A model generated the notes under the pieces. It saw only the letters and a program-made list of their open reading frames with translations, had not been told where the DNA came from and did no database searches. Positions 7,001-13,510 of a stretch of DNA of 14,854 bases are shown here, piece after piece. Source of the stretch: Bacteroidota bacterium (lineage in GTDB: Bacteria; Bacteroidota; Bacteroidia; Chitinophagales; Chitinophagaceae); NCBI GenBank assembly GCA_023391315.1, contig JAEWBD010000414.1, positions 1 through 14,854 of the forward strand, in the 5' to 3' direction. Within the stretch, counting starts at the first letter, position 1. Every line of letters starts with the position of its first letter. The translations under genes and the position numbers were made by a program.

Positions 7001-7128
7001 GTCATTTCGACGATAGGAGAATTGCGAAGCAATCATTGAGGCAATTAAAAAATAATTATGAACGAAATAAATCTCTTGAATTATTAGCAACATAGATTTT
7101 ATGAGATGTCTCGTTACCTCGACATGAC
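7001..7128. repeat. REP-like imperfect inverted repeat, copy A
   Basis: The left end (7001-7023, GTCATTTCGACGATAGGAGA and onward) and the right end (7103-7128, GAGATGTCTC...TCGACATGAC) are imperfect inverted copies of each other around a spacer of about 80 nt. The spacer holds a perfect 5-bp hairpin, ATTGC-gaa-GCAAT (7021-7033). The left end matches copy B (10632-10710) at all but one position over about 22 bp, and the right part is also alignable (TAGCAAC...ATGAGA). It is non-coding, lies between porV and ispF, and belongs to a dispersed palindromic family. Confidence 0.75.
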
Positions 7129-7211
7129 GTTCGGTCAACATAATTTAATACTAACATGCTCATAATTTCAATAACACAACACATCATTTCAACACAATTT
7201 AAATAAAGTTT

Positions 7212-7240
7212 AAAGCGGAGGCCGTTACCTTCGCTTTTTT
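7212..7240 (+). terminator. Intrinsic terminator between porV and ispF
   Basis: AAAGCGGAGG (7212-7221) pairs with CCTTCGCTTT (7228-7237) in a 10-bp stem with one G-U pair and a 6-nt loop, CCGTTA. The stem runs into a tract of six T (7235-7240). It would stop rightward transcription from porV before ispF. It is the best terminator in the window, although it lies about 260 bp past the porV stop. Confidence 0.65.
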
Positions 7241-7302
7241 CATGAGGCTTTTGGCACAAAACACTTATTTAATTTTTTGTGTCTTGGAGTTGTGTGACAA
7301 AA

Positions 7303-7310
7303 TACAGTTG
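7303..7310 (+). promoter_or_regulatory. Weak candidate -7 box for ispF
   Basis: TACAGTTG differs from TAnnTTTG at one position and ends 8 nt before the ispF ATG. A TTG lies 16 nt upstream (7284-7286), slightly too close. A promoter is expected here because a terminator precedes the gene. Confidence 0.3.
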
Positions 7311-7318
7311 TAAACAAT

Positions 7319-7801
7319 ATGAATATAAGAATAGGCTCCGGAATAGATTTTCACAGGCTGGAAGAAGGCCGCGATTTTTGGCTGGGTGGTATAAAAGTAC
7401 CGCATACAAAAGGCGCTGTGGGGCATAGTGATGCTGATGTTTTATTGCACGCCATCTGCGATGCCATGCTGGGCGCTGCCTGTTTGGGCGATATAGGCGA
7501 ACATTTCCCCGATACTTCAAACGAGTTTAAAGGTATTGACAGTAAGATATTGCTGGCGAGAACAAATCAGATTATACAAAAAGAAAACTACAGGATCATC
7601 AATATTGATAGCAGCCTGTGCCTGCAGGCGCCTAAAATAAAACCTTACGTTCAGCAAATGCAAAAAACAATTGCGGATATTTTAGGTTTGACAGAAAAAG
7701 ATGTTTCTATTAAAGCCACTACTACAGAAAAATTAGGTTTTGTGGGAAGAGAGGAAGGCGTGGTGGCGTATGCATCGGTGCTGCTGGAAAAACAACAATA
7801 A
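7319..7801 (+). CDS. ispF: 2-C-methyl-D-erythritol 2,4-cyclodiphosphate synthase
   Basis: IspF is the cytoplasmic MEP-pathway enzyme that turns CDP-methylerythritol 2-phosphate into the cyclic diphosphate and CMP, on the way to isoprenoids such as menaquinone and undecaprenyl phosphate. At 160 aa it has the normal length. The N-terminal RIGSGIDFHRL gives zinc ligands Asp10 and His12. HSDADVLLH (36-44) supplies the third, His44. GDIGEHFPDT (58-66) and KATTTEKLGFVGREEG (132-147) are the other family signatures. The ATG at 7319 begins right at the first strand, as in homologues. dut follows after 59 nt, so this is probably the first gene of an ispF-dut-DUF4292-EnvC unit. No ispD is nearby. Confidence 0.97.
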   Translation: MNIRIGSGIDFHRLEEGRDFWLGGIKVPHTKGAVGHSDADVLLHAICDAMLGAACLGDIGEHFPDTSNEFKGIDSKILLARTNQIIQKENYRIINIDSSLCLQAPKIKPYVQQMQKTIADILGLTEKDVSIKATTTEKLGFVGREEGVVAYASVLLEKQQ

Positions 7802-7860
7802 TCAAAGGCTCAGCTGCAGCGGTTTCATAATTGAATATTGAGTGTTTTAAAAAATAATTC

Positions 7861-8301
7861 ATGCAAACTATCACCGTTAAAATCATAAACAATTCTACCA
7901 ACGCCTTGCCTGCCTACGAAACTATCGGCTCATCGGGTATGGATTTAAGGGCCAATCTTTCCGAACCCGTTAATCTGTTGCCCATGCAGCGGGCTTTAAT
8001 TCCAACTGGCCTGTTTATTGAATTGCCTTTAGGTTATGAAGCGCAGGTAAGACCGCGCAGCGGGCTGGCCCTAAAACACGGCATAACCTGTTTGAATACG
8101 CCCGGCACTATCGACAGCGATTACCGCGGCGAATTAAAGATAATTTTGATTAATCTTTCCAACGAGCCTTTTGCCATTCAGCACGGCGAAAGAATTGCAC
8201 AAATGATTATTCAGCCGGTTGTAAAGGCAGCGTGGGAAGAAGTAAAAATTTTAAATGAATCCAAACGCGGCGAAGGCGGCTTTGGGCATACGGGGAAATA
8301 A
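7861..8301 (+). CDS. dut: dUTP diphosphatase (dUTPase)
   Basis: Dut splits dUTP into dUMP and pyrophosphate, which keeps uracil out of DNA and supplies dUMP for thymidylate. The 146-aa protein shows the five trimeric-dUTPase motifs in order: GSSGMDLRA (23-31), PTG and the following strand (48-55), [11 protein letters not shown] with [10 protein letters not shown] (65-91, catalytic Asp85), the region [10 protein letters not shown] (108-117), and the C-terminal [11 protein letters not shown] (136-146), the flexible arm that closes over the nucleotide. It is complete and ordinary. The next gene starts 1 nt after its stop, so the two are co-transcribed. Confidence 0.97.
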   Translation: MQTITVKIINNSTNALPAYETIGSSGMDLRANLSEPVNLLPMQRALIPTGLFIELPLGYEAQVRPRSGLALKHGITCLNTPGTIDSDYRGELKIILINLSNEPFAIQHGERIAQMIIQPVVKAAWEEVKILNESKRGEGGFGHTGK

Positions 8302-8302
8302 T

Positions 8303-9115
8303 ATGCAGCGGATAATTTTTATTGTTTTTGTTTTTGGCCTGATGAGCGGGATTGGTTGCCGCACTGCAAAAAAAGCACAGCATGTGGTAAGGGATTCTGC
8401 TGTAAGTTCATCGCCGGCTGTTAAGTTAAAATCCGCAGATTCAGCGGCCGTATTAAAACAGCAATTAATGAGCGTTGCCAATGCTCCATTAAACTTTAAT
8501 ACATTTTATGGCCGTGCAAAAGCAAGCTTTAGCTCACCGCAGGCTGCAGGTAATGCAACAGTGTATATAAAAATGCTGAAGGATAGTATTATCTGGATAT
8601 CTATCACAGGCCCTTTAAACATAGAAGGTGCAAGGGTTTTGGTAACGCCTGACAGCATTAAAGTCATCAACAAACTGGAGAACACAGTTCAATTGAGCAG
8701 CATTGACCACCTGCAGAAAATAACCAAACTGCCGCTTGGTTTCAGCGATTTTCAAAATATTATTTTGGGCAAAGCTGTATTAAATGGCAATAATAATTAC
8801 CAGGTTAAAAAAGATTCTATTACTGTTTCAGATTCTGATGAAGTGTTGCGTTCTGTTTATTCATTTACAAAAAACGGTTTTTTACTCGGGCAAAGTAATT
8901 ATGAAACCATTAGCAGCAGCGACGTAACCGGCGCTAATATTTTTTACAACGATTATCATGTTATTGATAATTTCAACTTTTCTGCCAGCCGGGATATTGC
9001 TGTAAGCGGTAAATCGCCGGCAAGCCTTACCCTTAATTTTAAGGATTATAATTTCAATCAGCCGCTGAGCTTTGTGTTTACAATTTCAAAAAATTACCGT
9101 GTTAAATACGAATAA
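8303..9115 (+). CDS. DUF4292 family lipoprotein
   Basis: This 270-aa protein of unknown function begins with a lipoprotein signal: hydrophobic residues 4-18 and then S-G-I-G-C with Cys19 as the acylation site. The residues after the Cys (RTAKKAQ) lack the acidic surface-export signal of this phylum, so it probably stays on the periplasmic side. The core region FYGRAKASFSSPQAAGNATVYIKMLKDSIIWISITGP-like (split here as FYGRAKASF, then NATVYIKMLKDSIIWIS) matches DUF4292, predicted to be mostly beta and similar in layout to LolA/LolB lipoprotein carriers. I infer a role in envelope or lipoprotein handling. I chose the ATG at 8303, one base after the dut stop. An ATG at 8255 would run in another frame through the conserved end of dut and destroy the signal peptide position. 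The EnvC-like gene follows after 49 nt. Confidence 0.82.
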   Translation: MQRIIFIVFVFGLMSGIGCRTAKKAQHVVRDSAVSSSPAVKLKSADSAAVLKQQLMSVANAPLNFNTFYGRAKASFSSPQAAGNATVYIKMLKDSIIWISITGPLNIEGARVLVTPDSIKVINKLENTVQLSSIDHLQKITKLPLGFSDFQNIILGKAVLNGNNNYQVKKDSITVSDSDEVLRSVYSFTKNGFLLGQSNYETISSSDVTGANIFYNDYHVIDNFNFSASRDIAVSGKSPASLTLNFKDYNFNQPLSFVFTISKNYRVKYE

Positions 9116-9164
9116 GCATTTCGGATCGTTAATTTAGCAGCAATCATCTCAAACGAAATTATTC

Positions 9165-10541
9165 ATGATAAAAAAACTGTTTGCAGCTTTTATGTGCTTA
9201 AGCATAGCATTGGCAGCGGCTGCGCAGGATGAAAGTAAAGAAGACATACAGAAAAGACAGCAGCAGCTGCAACGCGAAATAGCTGAATTAAACAGCACCC
9301 TTAACCAAATAAAATCAAGCAAAAAGAAATCGTTGAGCCAACTGGCGCTGGTTCAAAAAAAAATAAGAACGCGTAATGCGCTCATCAATAATATTAATAA
9401 AGATTTGCGAAGGCTTGATAATACCATTTATACCAGCCAGCTTGATATAAACAGGATGAGGCGGGAGCTTGATTCGCTTAAAGAGAATTATGCCAAGAGC
9501 CTGGTGTTTGCCTATAAGAACCGCAGTAATTACGACTATCTGAATTTTATTTTTTCCGCAACAAGTTTTAATGATGCTGTTAAACGCATAGCTTATCTCA
9601 GAAGTTACCGCGATTACCGTGAAACGCAGGTAAACACTATACAAAAAACGCAAAGGGTTATTGAACAAAAAATTCAAACACTTACATCAAATAAGGCAGA
9701 AAAAAAATCTACCCTCGTTGAACAGGGCAAACAGCTAACCGTTTTGCAAGAAGATAGAAAAGAACAGGATGACGTTTTAAATAATTTAAAGGGCAGGGAG
9801 AGTGATGTTGCCAAACAAATAAAACAAAACCAGCGTGACCAGCAAAAACTAAAAGGCGCTTTACAGGCAATCATTAACCGCGAAATTGCTGAAGCCAAAC
9901 GTAAAGAAGCTGCACGTTTAAAGGCATTGGAAGAACAAAGAAAAAGAGAAGCTGCCGCGGCTGCAGCCAGGAATAATGCGGCTTCCAATAACCCTTCCTC
10001 TTCTCCTGCAGATAATGCCAAAACACCACCTCCTGAATCGCCGTCATCAAATGCAGCAAGCGTTGCCGGCAGTGCAGCGCCAAAAAGCACCCGTGTTTAT
10101 AATGTACTGGATTCAACGGAAGAAGATAAAATAACCTCCATCAATTTTGAGACAAGAAGGGGCAGTTTACCCTGGCCGGTTAGTTCCGGCATCATAAGCA
10201 TTCCATTTGGATCTTATACTATTCCCGGCACTAAAATAACAGGCAATAATTCCGGTATAAATATTTCAGTTCCACTTGGTGTAACTGTTAAGTCAGTTGC
10301 CGATGGCACAGTATCGGGCATATTTGATATGGGCAGCGGGCAGGCTGTGGTGATAAGGCATGGTAAATATTTTACGGCCTATAGCAACCTTAATAATATT
10401 AAAGTGAAATCAGGTACCGAAGTGCATGCAGGCACGGTGCTTGGCACTGCCGGTCCAGGATCAGAAGGCGATGGTGAGATTGTTTTTATGGTGGAGAACA
10501 GCAGCGGTGGTTATCTTAATCCTGAAAGCTGGCTGCGCTAA
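9165..10541 (+). CDS. EnvC-like murein hydrolase activator (degenerate M23/LytM)
   Basis: The 458 residues show a signal peptide (1-20, cleavage AAA/Q), long coiled coils (about 22-115 and 155-262) rich in Gln, Lys and Leu, a low-complexity Ala/Ser/Pro/Asn linker (about 263-308), and a C-terminal LytM domain (about 335-458). In active M23 peptidases zinc is held by HxxxD and HxH. Here the corresponding positions read N362 and N366, the Y-x-H-L motif is Y-S-N-L (406-409), and the final HLHFE is replaced by EIVFM (438-442). The domain therefore cannot bind zinc, as in E. coli EnvC, which activates cell-wall amidases during cell division. A similar job in the periplasm is inferred. It is the last gene of the ispF-dut-DUF4292 unit. 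Confidence 0.88.
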   Translation: MIKKLFAAFMCLSIALAAAAQDESKEDIQKRQQQLQREIAELNSTLNQIKSSKKKSLSQLALVQKKIRTRNALINNINKDLRRLDNTIYTSQLDINRMRRELDSLKENYAKSLVFAYKNRSNYDYLNFIFSATSFNDAVKRIAYLRSYRDYRETQVNTIQKTQRVIEQKIQTLTSNKAEKKSTLVEQGKQLTVLQEDRKEQDDVLNNLKGRESDVAKQIKQNQRDQQKLKGALQAIINREIAEAKRKEAARLKALEEQRKREAAAAAARNNAASNNPSSSPADNAKTPPPESPSSNAASVAGSAAPKSTRVYNVLDSTEEDKITSINFETRRGSLPWPVSSGIISIPFGSYTIPGTKITGNNSGINISVPLGVTVKSVADGTVSGIFDMGSGQAVVIRHGKYFTAYSNLNNIKVKSGTEVHAGTVLGTAGPGSEGDGEIVFMVENSSGGYLNPESWLR

Positions 10542-10544
10542 AAT

Positions 10545-10590
10545 AAACTTCAATCTATTTTCTTTATTATTCCTGATTTGGAAGTTTTTT
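10545..10590 (+). terminator. Weak candidate terminator after the EnvC-like gene
   Basis: AAACTTC (10545-10551) and GAAGTTT (10581-10587) can pair over 7 bp and lead into a T run (10585-10591), just after the stop codon. The loop is long (29 nt) and the stem AT-rich, so this may be chance. Confidence 0.25.
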
Positions 10591-10631
10591 TATAGTTAAT
10601 TTAAAGTTTGGGGTAAGGAACAGGGGTGCAC

Positions 10632-10710
10632 GTCATTTCGACGAAAGGAGAAATCTCCCGAATAGCAACCATCAAAAAAATCATGAGACCTCTCCTGTCG
10701 TCGAGGTGAC
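10632..10710. repeat. REP-like imperfect inverted repeat, copy B
   Basis: The left arm (10632-10657, GTCATTTCGACGAAAGGAGA and then AATCTC) and the right arm (10685-10710, GAGACCTCTCCTG... and TCGAGGTGAC) are inverted copies with a few mismatches around a 27-nt spacer. As RNA they could form a long hairpin. The same family as copy A (7001-7128) is clear from the left arm and from the shared TAGCAAC...ATGAGA segment. It sits between the converging EnvC-like and GH63 genes, where it could help end transcription from both sides. Confidence 0.8.
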
Positions 10711-10800
10711 GGCTCAGTTTCATAATAAAATTCAGCAGCTTTATATTCAAAATAAATCAAACTTCTTATCCCGAACTCAGTTAGGTAAGATGTAAAAGAA

Positions 10801-13419
10801 TTACAGCTTTCCTCCATACTCACTAATTAGTTCAGCTACCAATGCCGTCCAGCCGGTTTGATGCGAAGCGCCAAGGCCCTTGCCATTATCGCCATGAAAA
10901 TATTCATAGAATAAAACAAGATGCTCATTTTCCGGCCGTTTATAAAACCAGTTATATTGCTCATATATTTTGCGATTGCCTTCCGCATCTTTCTCAAATA
11001 AACTTATTACACGGCGTGTAAGCTCATCGGCAACCTGCTCTAAGTTCATTTGGTTGCCGGAACCGGTCGGGCATTCAACCGTTAAACTATCACCATAAAA
11101 TTTGCCATACTTACGAATGGATTGGATGATAAGAAAATTAATGGGCATCCAGACCGGGCCCCGCCAATTACTGTTGCCGCCAAACATATTAGAGGTACTA
11201 TCGCCGGGGTCATATTGAATGCTATATACAATGCCATCGACCGTTGTGGAATAAGGATGTTCCAGATGATATTTTGACAATGCCCTTATGCCGCCTGGCG
11301 ATAGAAATTCATTCTCATCTAATAAATAATGCAGCAGCTTTACAAGCCTTTCTTTGCGTATAAGTGAAAGCAATATTTCCGAATCGCCGCTGCGTTCTTC
11401 ATTAGGCCAGAACTTGTTATTCACGATGCGGTAATGTTCAAACCACGTAATGCGTTTTTTAAAATCCCTGAGTTTGTTTAATTCCCATGCATAAATATTT
11501 GATACGGCAAACAGTGGTGATAAACCTACGATTGAACGGATGCGTAAAGGCATTGGGTCGGCACCTGCAACATTTAAAACATCATAAAAAAAACTGTCTT
11601 CTGCATTCCATAAATTATGTTCATTCAAAGCTTCTGCTATAAACACAAAATGTTCAAAAAATTTGGTGGCTGTGTCTTCAAAAGCATTGTCATGTAAAGC
11701 AATCTCAATGGCAATGTCCATCATGTTTAATGCATACATGCCCATCCAACTTGTGCCATCCGCCTGCTCCAGTTGTATATTTCCCTGCTGGCTGAAGCTT
11801 CGGTTAAATACACCAATATTATCAAGCCCGAGGAACCCGCCTTCAAAAATGTTATTCCCCTTTACGTCTTTGCGGTTTATCCACCAGGTGAAATTGATAA
11901 GCAGTTTTTGAAAGATTTTTTTCAGGAACTGAACATCTTTTTTGCCTGTTTGCTTCTCTTCAATATAATAAACCTGCAATGCAGCCCAGGCCTGCACCGG
12001 CGGGTTTACATCGCTGAAATTCCATTCATAAGCAGGTAATTGGCCGTCTGGTTTCATGTACCATTCACGCATGATAAGGAGCAACTGGTGCTTGGCAAAA
12101 TTAGCATCAGCCACCGCCAGTGAAATGGTTTGAAAAGCCAGGTCCCAGGCGGCATACCAGGGATATTCCCATTTATCGGGCATGCTGATAATATCCTGGT
12201 TTTTTAAGTGCTTCCAGTCGCTGTTGCGCCCATTGGCTTTAGATATGCTGGGTGGTGTAATGCCATCGCCGGTGGTTAACCATCGCTCCACATCAAAATG
12301 ATAATATTGTTTTGTCCAGAACATACCGGCTAAAGCCTGCCGCTGAATATTTCGCAAATCCTCATTTATTTTTTTGGGCAGAACGGAATCATAAAATGCA
12401 TCTGCTTCTTTTTTGCGTTTATCAAAAATATTTTCAAAGTCTTTATAAAAAGGCTTCTTTAAAAGCAGGTTGCTAAACCTGCAATAGATGGTTTTTGTAG
12501 CGCCAGCTTCAATATTTAAATTATACACGGCGGCGAACTTTGTACCCGTTTTTCTTTTTCTTAGCTCTGTAATATTTTTCTTTTTAATAACTGCATTGTG
12601 AAATGCATCTTTTGTAAATATTGATTTATTAGGTGTGCCTGTTATAATTTCTGTATTGGTTTCATTGTCTGTAAACCACCTGTCATCGGCGTCTAAAAAA
12701 TACAGGTAATTTGTTTTAAGCCTGTAGTGATCGGTGATAACTGCGTTCCGGTTTAATAAAGTAATAGAGGGCACGTCCGAATCGGGCGAATGCTGCCAGC
12801 GATTATAAAAAAATAAAGTAGGCAAAACAGTTATGGGCGCCGCCGCATTAAAGCGGTTGGTTATATCAATCTTAATAAAAATATCTTCATCATCTTCTTT
12901 TGCATACGTTATTAAAACATCGAAGTATTCATTGTTATCAAATATGCCTGTATCCAGGATTTCATACTCAGGATCAAGCTTTGATTTGCTGCGGTTTTCC
13001 GTTCTTAATTGTTCATAAGGAAATAATTGTTGGGGGTATTTATACAAATACTCCATATAAGTATGCGTGGGTAAATTATCAAGATAATAATAAAGCTCTT
13101 TTACATCTTCGCCATGATTGCCTTCATAGTTTGCCAAACCAAAGAGCCGCTCTTTTAGTATCGGGTCTTTGCCATTCCATAAGGCCACAAAAAAACACAG
13201 GTTTTGATAATAATCAGAAATTCCTGCCAGCCCGTCTTCGCCCCAGCGGTAAGTTCTGCAATGTGCATGATCAAAAGGAAAATAATGCCATGCATCGCCA
13301 TCAGGACTGTAATCTTCCCGCACCGTTGCCCATTGCCGCTCACTTAAATACGGGCCCCATTTTACAAGCGGAACCGGTTTATCTACATTTTCTTCGAGCC
13401 TTCTTAATTCATCAATCAT
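10801..13419 (-). CDS. GH63 / MGH1-like glycoside hydrolase (putative glucosidase)
   Basis: This 872-aa protein belongs to the GH63-related bacterial family usually annotated as glucosidase or MGH1-like hydrolase. The N-terminal block WGPYLSERQWATVREDYS (21-38), followed by FDHAHCRTYRWGEDG and LWNGKDPILKERLFGL, is the family hallmark. A mostly beta part (about 120-320) precedes an (alpha/alpha) barrel with YPWYAAWDLAFQ (419-430), in which Asp426 is the likely general acid. NWRGPVWMPINFL is at 751-763. The end has FYEYF (837-841), with Glu839 a candidate base, and HQTGWTALVAEL. No signal peptide is seen, so it should act in the cytoplasm. The substrate cannot be told: alpha-glucosides, glucosylglycerate or mannosylglycerate are known for relatives. 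No sugar transporter or other glycan gene is adjacent. A perfect -7 box lies 4 nt before the ATG. Confidence 0.88.
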   Translation of the reverse strand: MIDELRRLEENVDKPVPLVKWGPYLSERQWATVREDYSPDGDAWHYFPFDHAHCRTYRWGEDGLAGISDYYQNLCFFVALWNGKDPILKERLFGLANYEGNHGEDVKELYYYLDNLPTHTYMEYLYKYPQQLFPYEQLRTENRSKSKLDPEYEILDTGIFDNNEYFDVLITYAKEDDEDIFIKIDITNRFNAAAPITVLPTLFFYNRWQHSPDSDVPSITLLNRNAVITDHYRLKTNYLYFLDADDRWFTDNETNTEIITGTPNKSIFTKDAFHNAVIKKKNITELRKRKTGTKFAAVYNLNIEAGATKTIYCRFSNLLLKKPFYKDFENIFDKRKKEADAFYDSVLPKKINEDLRNIQRQALAGMFWTKQYYHFDVERWLTTGDGITPPSISKANGRNSDWKHLKNQDIISMPDKWEYPWYAAWDLAFQTISLAVADANFAKHQLLLIMREWYMKPDGQLPAYEWNFSDVNPPVQAWAALQVYYIEEKQTGKKDVQFLKKIFQKLLINFTWWINRKDVKGNNIFEGGFLGLDNIGVFNRSFSQQGNIQLEQADGTSWMGMYALNMMDIAIEIALHDNAFEDTATKFFEHFVFIAEALNEHNLWNAEDSFFYDVLNVAGADPMPLRIRSIVGLSPLFAVSNIYAWELNKLRDFKKRITWFEHYRIVNNKFWPNEERSGDSEILLSLIRKERLVKLLHYLLDENEFLSPGGIRALSKYHLEHPYSTTVDGIVYSIQYDPGDSTSNMFGGNSNWRGPVWMPINFLIIQSIRKYGKFYGDSLTVECPTGSGNQMNLEQVADELTRRVISLFEKDAEGNRKIYEQYNWFYKRPENEHLVLFYEYFHGDNGKGLGASHQTGWTALVAELISEYGGKL

Positions 13420-13423
13420 ATAT

Positions 13424-13431
13424 CAAACTTA
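13424..13431 (-). promoter_or_regulatory. Candidate -7 box of the GH63 gene
   Basis: The minus strand reads TAAGTTTG, a perfect match to TAnnTTTG, ending only 4 nt before the ATG at 13419. No TTG is found at the -33 distance. If real, the mRNA is leaderless. The gene may also be read through from nadE 91 bp upstream. Confidence 0.35.
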
Positions 13432-13510
13432 AAATCAAAATGTGATAGGGAATGGATGATGCCTGCAATTATCATGTCAGTAAACTCATATACCACAAAA
13501 AAGATAAAAA

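Larger units (their letters stand above)
6951..7318. other. 368-bp non-coding gap between porV and ispF
   Basis: No plausible gene lies here; open frames are short and without family features. From left to right it holds an AT-rich tail after porV, REP-like copy A (7001-7128), an AT-rich stretch, an intrinsic terminator (7212-7240), and a candidate ispF promoter region with two TTGT...ACAA inverted repeats (7290-7317). Confidence 0.7.

Noticed and set aside
8255..8302. Earlier start of the DUF4292 gene inside dut
   Set aside because: It would place 16 polar residues before a lipoprotein signal peptide; the ATG at 8303 gives a proper signal.
9674..10090. A 138-codon minus-strand frame opposite the EnvC-like gene
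   Set aside because: Its Ala/Leu/Ser-rich runs are the reverse reading of the low-complexity linker and coiled coil.
12900..13445. A 181-codon open frame on the plus strand opposite the GH63 N terminus
   Set aside because: Antisense to the most conserved block of the GH63 protein; rich in His and Cys without pattern; no promoter seen.
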